DNA of 64,000 nt from Citrifermentans bremense R1 (GTDB taxonomy: Bacteria > Desulfobacterota > Desulfuromonadia > Geobacterales > Geobacteraceae): positions 316,721 to 380,720 of the forward strand of contig NZ_KE384581.1 of the NCBI RefSeq assembly GCF_000426865.1, given 5' to 3'. Shown here in pieces: positions 47,774 to 56,391 of the stretch (positions within the stretch are counted from its first letter, which is position 1; each line of letters begins with the position of its first letter). The notes beneath the pieces are model-generated. The model did not search any database and was not told where the DNA came from. It was given only the letters and a program-made list of their open reading frames with translations. The position numbers and the translations under genes are program-made.

Positions 47774-48012
47774 CACGTTTCCCTGTCCTCGAAGGTAAGG
47801 TGGTCGCCGAAATCTTAAAGACCTTTGGCTTCTTCGCCGAGCGGCAACGAGGAAGCCATCTCTTTATGAAGCACCCAGATGGCCGTGTAACAGTCGTCCC
47901 ATTGCATGCCGGCGAAGTTATTGGACCTGGTCTGTTCGCAAAGATCCTGCGTGATGTGAAACTGACAAGGGACGACTTTTTGAAAGATAAAAAAGGAAAA
48001 CGAAAGGCCTGA
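47770..48012 (+). CDS. hicA: HicA-family mRNA interferase toxin
   Basis: An 80-aa dsRBD-like protein with the catalytic histidine in RGSHLFMKHP (about 31) and the basic patch common to HicA, which cleaves mRNA. GTG 47770. It lies with hicB just inside the tRNA-Gly end of the accessory region, where such modules often stabilise mobile DNA. Confidence 0.87.
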   Translation: MTRFPVLEGKVVAEILKTFGFFAERQRGSHLFMKHPDGRVTVVPLHAGEVIGPGLFAKILRDVKLTRDDFLKDKKGKRKA

Positions 48013-48213
48013 GATATCAGACCATCCTCGATGAGTACATTTCCGCATTGTTCCATTTCACCCCCCTCAGTATCACAGATCTCCTGTATTCTTTCACTCT
48101 TCAAAAGAAGCTTTCAGTAACAGTTGTGCCCCCCCCTGATGTCTAATCTGACCCGGTTCCCAACCGTCAATGTAGGAAAGCCTTTCGGAGAGTTGCGACC
48201 AATGACTCTCTTG

Positions 48214-48261
48214 TTTGACCACCATATTCTTATTTGACCTCCATATTTTGACGGGTATATT
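48214..48261 (+). promoter_or_regulatory. Promoter with paired TTTGACCNCCATATT direct repeats
   Basis: Two copies of a 15-bp word (48214-48228 and 48233-48247, one mismatch) are set 19 bp apart. The second contains a TTGACC -35 that is followed after 16 bp by TATATT (-10, 48256-48261). The repeats are a good candidate regulator-binding site for the effector-like operon that begins at 48297. The 48013-48213 part of the gap shows nothing recognisable. Confidence 0.55.
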
Positions 48262-48296
48262 TTAACGTCTTTTAATTGTGCAGATTGGGAGGACGC

Positions 48297-48620
48297 ATGG
48301 ACATCAGCCAGGAACGAATGGAACAACTGGGTAAATTAGCGTTCGTGAACAAGATAGCGGAGATGTTACTGGCGACCGAAGCCGTCTCCCGTGACAATGA
48401 CTTCCAGACTGTTTGCTACCATGTCGCGAAGGTGTTGGATGAAGCTGAGGAACATGGGATCAAGACAGAGCGGTTGATGGGGATGTACGTGCTCCTGCGC
48501 CTGGGCGACCGGGTCAACCCTTACGACATTCCCAAATACGCCGCCGTACTTGATGATCCTTCCCTGCCGGAAGCAGACAAAGCCCACCTGTTACAGATGA
48601 TCCGCATCGGCGAGCTATGA
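48297..48620 (+). CDS. Small helical protein upstream of the lipase gene
   Basis: A 107-aa, mostly helical soluble protein with no recognised domain. ATG 48297 follows GGGAGGACGC; a start 21 bases upstream lacks a ribosome site. It overlaps the lipase gene by four bases, so the two are coupled, as adaptors or chaperones are with secreted effectors. A role as loading chaperone is inference. Confidence 0.7.
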   Translation: MDISQERMEQLGKLAFVNKIAEMLLATEAVSRDNDFQTVCYHVAKVLDEAEEHGIKTERLMGMYVLLRLGDRVNPYDIPKYAAVLDDPSLPEADKAHLLQMIRIGEL

Positions 48621-49801
48621 GATGGCTGGCCGTTGTTGGCGGAAACATCGCCGGAAAACTCGGGGAACTAAGCGCCCCGCAAGATACTGGTTCTCCTGAA
48701 TTCAAGAAACGGCAGGCAATCCAGGAGTACAACGCGCTCCTGGACCGGACCAGTCCGACTGAGCCGGCGGGCGACCCTTGCATGAAGTGTCTGAGGTCGC
48801 AGAAGGGTAGGCGGCGCAACGAGCGGCATGATCTGATCCGAAAGGTGCAGAACGATGCAGCGTCGGAGGAGAACCCGGTAGTCCACAAACGTATGATGGA
48901 GACCGCCGACCGCCTGTCCAAAGACATGGACCGGGTAGAGGATGCCAGGCTGTCGCTTCACACCTACACCGCGAATGAAGATGGTCCCCAGGAAGAGTTT
49001 CTGAAGCCCCTGCGCGACCAGGCCCCGCCGGGTTTCAAGATCGCCTCCTTGGATAAGGTGGCTGAGGATTTTGGGGTGGATCGGGGAGAGCTCGAAAGTA
49101 TCCTTAACGATAAAGACTGCCCTACCCAGAAAATCATGATTTACGAGCGCGATACAGAGCTCCTAGGACCAGGGCCTAAATATACTGTGGCTTTCCGCGG
49201 CTCTACCAGGGACAAACGTGACTGGAACAACAATGGCCGGAATGAGGCTGGATTCGAAGCGCCACATCAGAAAAACGCTGCGGAACTAGGAGGCTTTCTC
49301 AAAAAGGCAGTAGATAACACTGGCAAACGAATAGACGATTTGATCTCTGCAACGGGTCATTCGAAGGGAGGATCTGAGGCTCAAGCCTTTGCCGCAGCCT
49401 CAGGGTGTTCAGCGCGAGTTTACAACCCAGCGGGGTTCAACCCAAAGCAATATGAAGAAACGAAAGGGGTCGCCGCGGAAAAAATGCGTGTTGACCGCAC
49501 AACTGTGATCGTTCGACGCGCTGATGGAGAAGTTATTTCTTCCTCAGAAAAAGAAGGCCAAACAGACCCTCTTTATTATGCACAACATCAGGGACTTACC
49601 CAACTTGTCATGACTAAACCGGTTACAACAGGTCCACCACGTGAACTGGCTCCGATTGACCCAAATCTGAGTGTGCCGTGCAAGGAACAGTCGGATACTG
49701 AGGCGCACTCGATGCTTCAAGTTATTGAAGCGATGGAAAGAGATAAACGGTCTGATCAGGAAGCACTGAGCCGCTACACCCAAGCAGTAACCACCTGTTG
49801 A
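48617..49801 (+). CDS. Predicted lipase/phospholipase effector
   Basis: A 394-aa protein with an alpha/beta-hydrolase lipase core (about 175-330): the oxyanion-type VAFRGS, and nucleophile elbow TGHSKGGSEA (Ser near residue 248). Acid and histidine partners cannot be fixed by eye. The N-terminal 140 residues are helical. There is no signal peptide. Followed immediately by an ankyrin lipoprotein, the arrangement seen for T6SS phospholipase effectors and periplasmic immunity proteins. No Tss genes are in the window. ATG 48617. Confidence 0.72.
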   Translation: MRWLAVVGGNIAGKLGELSAPQDTGSPEFKKRQAIQEYNALLDRTSPTEPAGDPCMKCLRSQKGRRRNERHDLIRKVQNDAASEENPVVHKRMMETADRLSKDMDRVEDARLSLHTYTANEDGPQEEFLKPLRDQAPPGFKIASLDKVAEDFGVDRGELESILNDKDCPTQKIMIYERDTELLGPGPKYTVAFRGSTRDKRDWNNNGRNEAGFEAPHQKNAAELGGFLKKAVDNTGKRIDDLISATGHSKGGSEAQAFAAASGCSARVYNPAGFNPKQYEETKGVAAEKMRVDRTTVIVRRADGEVISSSEKEGQTDPLYYAQHQGLTQLVMTKPVTTGPPRELAPIDPNLSVPCKEQSDTEAHSMLQVIEAMERDKRSDQEALSRYTQAVTTC

Positions 49802-49821
49802 GGTCGGGTAGCGAGAGGCAT

Positions 49822-50628
49822 ATGAAAAAGATATCTTGGATGCTCAGGCAGCTAACGGTTTTTCTAACTTGCATCATAGCAACGTCGTGTTCAATAAATT
49901 CGAGAGGGACCTCTATGAAGGCAGCAAATTATTTCAGCGACGAACAACTTTCCGCCTATGGTTTCGCCCACGATGGTGATGTCGAAAGGCTGGTTGAAGT
50001 TACCAGGGTAGGAGTGGACCTGAATAAACCGGCAAAAGAAGATATGACACTACTCGGGTTTGCTGTTTTGACTGCCGATCACGAAGCCATCGTCAATTTG
50101 ATGCGTGCAGGAGCTAACCCAAACCAAGTCATCCCGAACGCCGGTTCTCCGGCAATTCTGGCAATAACGCATCACTACGATCCGCCTCGGACAAAAGCGC
50201 TGGCGGCACTGTTCGACGGCGGCTACGATCCAAACCAGTTACTGAGCTATGGCACGCCTTACATGTTTTATTTCGTCAAATACGACCATTGGCCAGGTCT
50301 ACAATTGGCACTAGAAATAGGGGGCAATATCAATATCAGAAGAAGTAATGGGAAGTCACTTCTAACATACCTCATAGAGCGGGGGCATTATCCCCAAGCA
50401 CGTGACCTCATCTCGAAAGGGGCGGATGTTGCTGCCCGTGGAGAGCGTGATGAGACGGCCTTGGAAGCTATTGAGTTTAATGTGACCAGAGTCGAGCCTT
50501 CAATCCGGGAGGTATGGAAAGAGGTCGTGGCAATGAGGGAACTTATTCTGACCAAACTTTCTGACTCCAAGGATCGGCGCAGTGCATTCACTGACAGAGC
50601 AGAGGAGAAGATCCGGCAGAACCCTTAA
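49822..50628 (+). CDS. Ankyrin-repeat lipoprotein, putative immunity protein
   Basis: A 268-aa precursor: signal peptide with lipobox-like IIATSC (Cys near residue 22), then ankyrin-type repeats (TLLGFAVLTADHEAIVNLMRAGANPNQ, split as AVLTADHEAIVNLMRAGANP; later RGHYPQARDLISKGADVAARG). Lipid-anchored ankyrin proteins act as periplasmic immunity proteins for lipase effectors in some secretion systems. ATG 49822 follows GAGAGGCAT. It lies 20 bp after the lipase stop. Confidence 0.75.
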   Translation: MKKISWMLRQLTVFLTCIIATSCSINSRGTSMKAANYFSDEQLSAYGFAHDGDVERLVEVTRVGVDLNKPAKEDMTLLGFAVLTADHEAIVNLMRAGANPNQVIPNAGSPAILAITHHYDPPRTKALAALFDGGYDPNQLLSYGTPYMFYFVKYDHWPGLQLALEIGGNINIRRSNGKSLLTYLIERGHYPQARDLISKGADVAARGERDETALEAIEFNVTRVEPSIREVWKEVVAMRELILTKLSDSKDRRSAFTDRAEEKIRQNP

Positions 50629-51256
50629 ATGGTTGTTGTTCATCTCACAGTCATGTTCCGACTCTCCACTTCTGAGATGCGCTAATCTGGCAGACGGCAA
50701 GCCCGTTCTAACCGGTGAGGATGTGCCGGAAGAAACTCAACCTGCAGAATAATCTCTTCGTCTACCCCGCTCCCCCCCCCGCTGACCTCATCTCAGGTTT
50801 TCTCAGATTATCTCCGTGGCAAACGGTTTCCGGATGGTTTTAAAGTTTCCCCCTCACTCCGGTTTTCTCAGATGTCCTCAGAATTTCTCCTTGCCAATGG
50901 TTTTGAGTGGGAGGCGGCGGTAGACCCCTTTATGAAGTAAGCATGAAGGAGCCTGCCCCGGCTGCTTTCATGTGTCGTGGTTTTATCGGTATTGTGTCCC
51001 CCGAACATTCCCGAACATCTTATCCTTGTTGTCCGTTCTTAAGTCTTAAGTCAGAAGATTTCTTCGCTTCAAAGGTCGACATCTTGTTAATAATTGTTTA
51101 CCATGGCTGGCCAATTGCTGTATATTGCCCCGCGACGCATGGGCCGGCAATGCAAGAATTACGATTGGTTGGCTATAGGTAGTTACCAAATGTATGTGAA
51201 TGAGGGTTTGATTCCATAGACCCACATGATGTAAATTCCATCGAGAAAGCTCATTA
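50629..51256. other. Intergenic region before the Dnd locus
   Basis: A 628-bp gap. At 50797-50918 an approximately 60-bp stretch is imperfectly repeated (GGTTTTCTCAGAT...CTCC...GGCAA/GCCAA...GGTTT). No gene or tRNA-like sequence is seen, and no clear promoter could be fixed for the following helicase gene. Confidence 0.5.
50797..50918. repeat. Imperfect direct repeat, GGTTTTCTCAGAT units
   Basis: Two copies of GGTTTTCTCAGAT, each followed by a CTCC and a (T)GCAA/GCCAA...GGTTTT block. They may be remnants of a duplication at the island junction. Confidence 0.5.
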
Positions 51257-53332
51257 ATGGAAAACCTGGCCACGATAACTTTTCCCCCAGTTCTGGACAC
51301 CTCAAGTGCGGATATAATCCGCGATTTTTTTAATCCTGCTCTAGCAGCTTCAGTCCGCTACGACCGTGGTGTCGGCTTTTTCAGCGCGGCTTGGCTGCGG
51401 TTGGCTGCGCAGGGTATGACGACGTTTGCCGCCAATAATGGCTATGCCCGTTGGGTGACAAGTCCCATTCTCAGCGAAGATGACTGGCAAGCTTTGCAGG
51501 AGGGGAGTGTAGCGCGAACCGATGAAAGGCTTCGGCAGTCGATGGAGGCGAATATTCACGACCTGCGTAACGCGTTGAACGAAGAGACCCTTTCGGCGTT
51601 GGCGTGGCTGGTAGCGGACGGCATTCTTGATTTCAAACTGGCTCTGCCACGCAACAAGTTGGATCAGGGGGAGTTTCACGACAAGTTCGGCATTTTTACC
51701 GACACGGAAGGGAATCAGGTCAGCTTCAACGGCTCCTATAACGACAGCATTCAAGGAACACGCAATTACGAATCCATCAAGATTTTCACCTCAGCGCAAC
51801 CGGTTCTGGCCTTGCTGGTGAAGGCCGACAATGACCGGTTTGCCCGCCTCTGGAGCAACAACGACCCGAATGTTCAGGTGTTTGATCTGCCGGAAGCGGC
51901 CAAGGCAAATATCATCAAGCTGCGCACTCAGTCGCGACCATACCCGGAGCCGAACAAGGAGCAGTTGAGCCTCATCAGTGGCGGCGGGAGTCTGGCCTAT
52001 GTGCCGAAACCTACCATGCCGGTAAGCGTTGAGCTGCGAGACTACCAGAACGAAGCCATCACTGCCTGGTTTGATCACGACTGTCGCGGCCTGCTGGAAA
52101 TGGCCACCGGTACGGGCAAGACCATTACAGCCCTGTCTGCTTCAGTACGGCTCTACGAGAGGGAGAAGCGCTTAGCGGTCATCATGACCGTGCCGTATCA
52201 GCATTTGGTGGATCAATGGCAGAAAGAGAGTCAACCCTTCGGCTTTAGGCCGATACTGGCCTATCAGAGCAAGTCCAGCTGGTTTGATCAACTGAACAGC
52301 ATGGTCATGGACTTCACGTCCGGCTACAGGGATACATTTTCTGTAATCACCACCCATACCACCTTTGCCTCGCCTGACTTTCAGGCCATTATTACCCGCC
52401 TTATCGGCCCCTGCCTGATACTGGCCGACGAGGCCCACCATCTCGGTTCGGAGCGGAGCAGGCAGTGCTATCCTGAGCATATCCCCTATCGCTTGGCCCT
52501 TTCCGCAACCCCTGACCGCTGGTTTGACGATGAGGGGACCGCCGCCTTGCGGGGCTATTTCGGCGACACGGTCTTTTCCTTCCCGCTGGAGAAAGCAATC
52601 GGTGTTAGCCTTACCCCCTATTACTACTTTCCACATCTGGTGCAGTTGACCAGTGACGAACTGGCAGACTATCAGGAGTTGTCGGCGAAGATTGCCCAGC
52701 TTGCGGGACGGGATGACGAGCGGGCGCAGGAGTTAATGAAGTTGCTGCTCATGCGGCGGGCGGAGCTCCTGAACAGGGCGACCAACAAAATTACCGAACT
52801 CTCCCGGCTGATTGACGAAAGCGATCATATTGACCATACGCTTTTCTATTGTGCATCGGGACAGATTGATGATGTGCAAAAACTGCTCGGTTGGGAACAT
52901 GGTCTTTTGGTGCAGCGTTTTACGGCTGAAGAGGACACCCGCGAACGTCAGCAGCGCCTGGCCGATTTTGACAGTGGTGAGATTCAGGCACTGGTAGCCA
53001 TGAAGTGTCTTGACGAAGGGGTTGACGTGCCCAGCACCAAGACTGCCTATATTTTGGCCAGCAGCAGCAATCCGCGGGAGTTCATCCAGAGGCGCGGGCG
53101 GGTATTGCGTAAATCGAAAAATAAAGATCATTCGGTAATCCACGACATGATTGCCGTACCGCCGACCGCCTGGACAACAACCCAGGATTCGGCAACCTTC
53201 ACTATTGAGCGAGGGATTATCCGTAAGGAGTTGGAGCGGTTCAAGGAATTTGCCTCACCAGCACTAAACAAGCACAAGGCGCTGGACGTGATTTGGGAAA
53301 TTGCCAGGCGTTATAATCTGATGGATTTCTGA
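51257..53332 (+). CDS. PLD-like nuclease / SF2 helicase, probable Dnd-linked restriction enzyme
   Basis: A 691-aa fusion. The N-terminal region (about 1-230) has a PLD-type active site: HxK in EFHDKFGIF (about 141), with S and N in FNGSYND and E in TRNYES; the D usual in HxK-x4-D is displaced by one. The rest is an SF2 helicase: ELRDYQNEAI (Q-like), Walker A MATGTGKTITA (about 288), DEAH box LADEAHH (about 390), SATP, and motif VI QRRGRVLRKSK (about 615). Fusions of this type adjacent to dnd genes belong to the phosphorothioation-system restriction family (TIGR04095-like, from memory). It would cut DNA lacking the modification. Restriction use is inference. Confidence 0.82.
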   Translation: MENLATITFPPVLDTSSADIIRDFFNPALAASVRYDRGVGFFSAAWLRLAAQGMTTFAANNGYARWVTSPILSEDDWQALQEGSVARTDERLRQSMEANIHDLRNALNEETLSALAWLVADGILDFKLALPRNKLDQGEFHDKFGIFTDTEGNQVSFNGSYNDSIQGTRNYESIKIFTSAQPVLALLVKADNDRFARLWSNNDPNVQVFDLPEAAKANIIKLRTQSRPYPEPNKEQLSLISGGGSLAYVPKPTMPVSVELRDYQNEAITAWFDHDCRGLLEMATGTGKTITALSASVRLYEREKRLAVIMTVPYQHLVDQWQKESQPFGFRPILAYQSKSSWFDQLNSMVMDFTSGYRDTFSVITTHTTFASPDFQAIITRLIGPCLILADEAHHLGSERSRQCYPEHIPYRLALSATPDRWFDDEGTAALRGYFGDTVFSFPLEKAIGVSLTPYYYFPHLVQLTSDELADYQELSAKIAQLAGRDDERAQELMKLLLMRRAELLNRATNKITELSRLIDESDHIDHTLFYCASGQIDDVQKLLGWEHGLLVQRFTAEEDTRERQQRLADFDSGEIQALVAMKCLDEGVDVPSTKTAYILASSSNPREFIQRRGRVLRKSKNKDHSVIHDMIAVPPTAWTTTQDSATFTIERGIIRKELERFKEFASPALNKHKALDVIWEIARRYNLMDF

Positions 53333-53340
53333 GAGGGCTT

Positions 53341-53535
53341 ATGCAGAAAGAGGGATTGATGAATCTGTTTGAAACCTTTGATCCAGCAGTGCGGAACATC
53401 ATTCTCGGCGTTCTGGATATCGAGCAGGAACACATATCCATGGAGCGACCACGGGTCAAGGACCAGATTGATGAGATTGTCACTGCTGCCGCAAAAAAGG
53501 AAGTAGAACGGCTTGCTGTTGAGGACTTGCCATGA
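53341..53535 (+). CDS. Small protein between helicase and ATPase genes
   Basis: A 64-aa acidic, mostly helical protein (ILGVLDIEQEHISMERP and KDQIDEIVTAAAKKEVERL). It overlaps the following ATPase gene by four bases. NCBI-type annotations call similar genes 'DNA modification system-associated small protein', from memory. Function unknown; its coupling suggests a subunit of the ATPase complex. Confidence 0.7.
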   Translation: MQKEGLMNLFETFDPAVRNIILGVLDIEQEHISMERPRVKDQIDEIVTAAAKKEVERLAVEDLP

Positions 53536-55490
53536 AACTGGAACGGATCACCATTGAAAACTTCCGCCAGTATTGCGGCAAACAGCGGGTCGCATTCGCC
53601 AAAGACGACCAGAAACGCATCACCATCATTCACGGCATCAACGGTGCGGGGAAAACATCCTTTTTCCTTGCCATCAACTGGTGCCTGTATGGGAAGAGTG
53701 TCGAAAATATCAAGGTAGTTGATAACGTTGGCGAACTGATGAGCAAGGAGGCGGTCAATCAGGCCGCTGCAGGCGAAACAGTGCGAGCGTCGGTGGACCT
53801 TTCTTTTCTGCACAATGGCGATCGGTACCAGATAAAGCGTGTGCTGCAAGGGGTAAAACAGCTAGACGGTTCAGTGAGTGTGGAAGAGACCGACACCTTC
53901 ACCATGATGCGCACTCGGGCAGATGGTCAGGCTGAGCGGATCAACAACCCCATTGGCACCATGAACTCTATCCTGCCGGCCAATGTGCGGGAATACTTCC
54001 TGTTTGACGGTGAAAAGATCGATAACTTTGCCAAACCGGAAGCGGCATCCCAGGTGAAGCAGGCGATTTATCTGGTGCTGAAGCTGGAGATTCTGGAACG
54101 GGCCCGTCGCCATCTTGAAGCAGTTGCCACCGAGTACCGGAAGGAGTTGAAAAACAAGTCCGGTCAGCAGCTGCGTGATTTGCTGGAAGAGGAAGAAAAG
54201 GCCCGGACGGAGATTAAAAAGGCCAAGGACCGTGTCATTGAACTGCACCAGGAAATTGAGTCTGCCGAACGGAAAATTGCTGAAATTGACAAGCGGCTTC
54301 GGGAAATGGAGAACACCAACATCCTTCAGCAGCAACGCGACCGGATAGAGCGTGAGCTACGGCAGCGCCGGACTGAAATGGAAGAGATAGTCAATTCTGT
54401 GCGGGATTTGGGGACATCCGGCTATTTCGTTGTTGCCGAGGCGGCAATCAAGAAGGCAGTGTTGCTGCTGGAAGAAAAGCGGGCGCGGGGTGAAATCCCC
54501 AGCGACTTCCGCCAGCAGTTTATCAAAGACCTTATCGGTAAAATGATTTGCGTCTGTGGCAGACCGTTTAGTGACGGTAGTGAGGAGCATCGTACCTTGC
54601 TGGCAAAGATCAGCCACGGGCTGCCCGATGCCTTGCAGGATGAAGTGCTGAACAGCTGTGCCGTGTTGCAGGCTTTTGAAGAGCGCACGGAAAAGCATAG
54701 AGCCGATCTTGATACCTTTATGCGGCGGCGTTCAGAGCTTATCGACATTATCAAGATTCTTGAAGAAGAGCTGGATGACGTCAGCCGCCAGTTAAAGGGC
54801 TCACCACTTGAGGAAATCAGCAAGTTGGAGCGGAAACGGGAGAATTACAAGGCGGATATTCAGGAATACACGCTGGAGATTGGTTCGCTCCATACTCGAA
54901 TGGAAGAGTTTAATCGTAAAATTGTTGAGCTGAAAAAAGAGATTGACCGGGCACGCCGGGAAGAGAAGCGGGAGGCGCTACTCAGCACCAAGCTGGATCT
55001 GGCCCAGCGGTCAGCCGATGCCATTGGCGAGATGTACCAGTCTTTTGCCGATGACATGCGGGAAAAGATTCAGGACAAGACCAAGGAGATTTTCAAGAAG
55101 CTGGTCTGGAAGGAGAGCCATTTCCAGGACGTCAAGCTCGGCCCGGATTTCAATCTGGAAGTAATTGACCGGTATGGCTATTCGGCCCGTCCAGAGCTTT
55201 CCGCCGGTGAGCGACAGGTGCTTAGTCTCTCGTTCATTATGGCTATGTCGCGCATCAGCGATGAAGAAGCGCCGCTTGTTATGGACACCCCCTTTGGTCG
55301 GCTCTCTTCCCACCACCGCAACGCGATTTGTGAGCACTTGCCGGGGCTGACAAGCCAGTTAGTTCTGTTCGTGACTGATGAGGAGTTGCGGGATGAGGCA
55401 CGACAGAATCTTGAATCCCGGATTGGAGCTGAGTATCGACTTGAGTTCGATTCAAGGACCAGCTGCACAGAAATAGTCGAGGTGAGATGA
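53532..55490 (+). CDS. SMC/Rad50-like AAA ATPase of the Dnd locus (DndD-like)
   Basis: A 652-aa protein: Walker A GINGAGKTSF (about 34) in an AAA_23-type head, long coiled-coil (about 190-290 and 380-510), a CVCGRPFSDG knuckle (about 345) at the tip like a zinc hook, signature LSAGERQVLSL (about 557) and Walker B LVMDTPFGRLSS (about 583). The domain plan mirrors that of dndD downstream, suggesting duplication with a different job. It may form the motor or DNA sensor partner of the helicase-nuclease. ATG 53532 overlaps the small gene; stop overlaps the next gene by four bases. Confidence 0.82.
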   Translation: MKLERITIENFRQYCGKQRVAFAKDDQKRITIIHGINGAGKTSFFLAINWCLYGKSVENIKVVDNVGELMSKEAVNQAAAGETVRASVDLSFLHNGDRYQIKRVLQGVKQLDGSVSVEETDTFTMMRTRADGQAERINNPIGTMNSILPANVREYFLFDGEKIDNFAKPEAASQVKQAIYLVLKLEILERARRHLEAVATEYRKELKNKSGQQLRDLLEEEEKARTEIKKAKDRVIELHQEIESAERKIAEIDKRLREMENTNILQQQRDRIERELRQRRTEMEEIVNSVRDLGTSGYFVVAEAAIKKAVLLLEEKRARGEIPSDFRQQFIKDLIGKMICVCGRPFSDGSEEHRTLLAKISHGLPDALQDEVLNSCAVLQAFEERTEKHRADLDTFMRRRSELIDIIKILEEELDDVSRQLKGSPLEEISKLERKRENYKADIQEYTLEIGSLHTRMEEFNRKIVELKKEIDRARREEKREALLSTKLDLAQRSADAIGEMYQSFADDMREKIQDKTKEIFKKLVWKESHFQDVKLGPDFNLEVIDRYGYSARPELSAGERQVLSLSFIMAMSRISDEEAPLVMDTPFGRLSSHHRNAICEHLPGLTSQLVLFVTDEELRDEARQNLESRIGAEYRLEFDSRTSCTEIVEVR

Positions 55491-55897
55491 TGGATATCCT
55501 AGCCAGTCGAGATACGGTAACCATTGATGAATCGGTGCATCACATCTACAAAGACCTTACCGAAGGGGCCGACCCGGTAACGGTGCCGTTCAAGACCATG
55601 AAGGATGTTTTTCTCTGGGCGGCAGTCCTGGGGTGCAAACGTGGTGAGCGGAGGCCAATAGTTGGGAAGAAAGTGACGGTTTTTCGCTGGGCACAATTTA
55701 GTGTGCAGACAGATGCTCCTGTGATCAAAGCTATTTGTTTAGCTGATGGTAGCGATGTTGATGTCCTGCTAAACCAAGATCAAATGCTAGGAGTAGTTGA
55801 AGAGTATGCGAATGCTGGAATTCATGAATTAAAGACCAGATTGACCGGTGGATATGGCCAGCCATTGTTCAATTTAGTTGAATTGCAAAACGGTTAA
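55487..55897 (+). CDS. DNA phosphorothioation-associated protein 4 homologue
   Basis: A 136-aa protein with VHHIYKDLTEGADPVTVPF, TMKDVFLWAAVLGCKRGERRP, and YANAGIHELKTRL, which resembles the Dnd-system-associated protein 4 family from memory. No catalytic motif is seen. A small regulatory or structural role in the Dnd restriction complex is inferred. ATG 55487 overlaps the ATPase stop; a second ATG follows immediately. Confidence 0.72.
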   Translation: MMDILASRDTVTIDESVHHIYKDLTEGADPVTVPFKTMKDVFLWAAVLGCKRGERRPIVGKKVTVFRWAQFSVQTDAPVIKAICLADGSDVDVLLNQDQMLGVVEEYANAGIHELKTRLTGGYGQPLFNLVELQNG

Positions 55898-55911
55898 ATC
55901 AGGGGATGTAA

Positions 55912-56391
55912 ATGGACTATATTGGTTCGCTGTTTAAGCGGTTATGGAACGCACTTGCCACACTCAAGTTCTGGACTGAAGGGTTGATTGTGTTTATTCT
56001 TGGTGGTCTCGGAATCTGGTGGCCCCTTTTCTTTAATTGGAAGGGATATGAAAATTTCTTCTATCCTGAACCATGGTTTACTTATGGTTTGGCAACTCTT
56101 ATGGTAATACTTGGGCAACGTCTGTTTATGAAGGAAGAGGATGATACGTATATTATGCCCAATCGTCTGATACTATTTGTATTAGTACTCACTGGTTCAT
56201 TGATGTACGGAAAATCAGTTAAACAATATTTTGAATTTGTAGCTGATGGAAAGCATAAGACAGTTTTTGATTATAGTCTCACTCGGTACGGTATGTTTAC
56301 TACCTTGTTTGCTTGGATTATACATGTGGTTGGAGACAATAAGTTTGACAGCAAAGATGCAAGTAATGCGTTGGGAGGCAAAGTAAAATGA
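55912..56391 (+). CDS. Four-helix membrane protein in the Dnd locus
   Basis: A 159-aa protein with hydrophobic segments at about 24-42 (IVFILGGLGIWWPLFF), 55-70, 86-103 (LILFVLVLTGSLMYG) and 130-145. No catalytic motif. The gene is AT-rich and overlaps the next by four bases, which pairs it with the AT-rich DGQHR protein. A membrane protein is not part of known core Dnd sets. It could be an effector that damages the membrane or an anchor; this is speculation. Confidence 0.78.
   Translation: MDYIGSLFKRLWNALATLKFWTEGLIVFILGGLGIWWPLFFNWKGYENFFYPEPWFTYGLATLMVILGQRLFMKEEDDTYIMPNRLILFVLVLTGSLMYGKSVKQYFEFVADGKHKTVFDYSLTRYGMFTTLFAWIIHVVGDNKFDSKDASNALGGKVK

Noticed and set aside
48114..48326. Minus-strand 70-codon frame
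   Set aside because: It covers the promoter and the start of the plus-strand gene and shows no recognisable protein features.
50907..51182. Plus-strand 91-codon frame before the helicase gene
   Set aside because: Composition unlike a protein, overlaps the repeat region and has no clear ribosome site.
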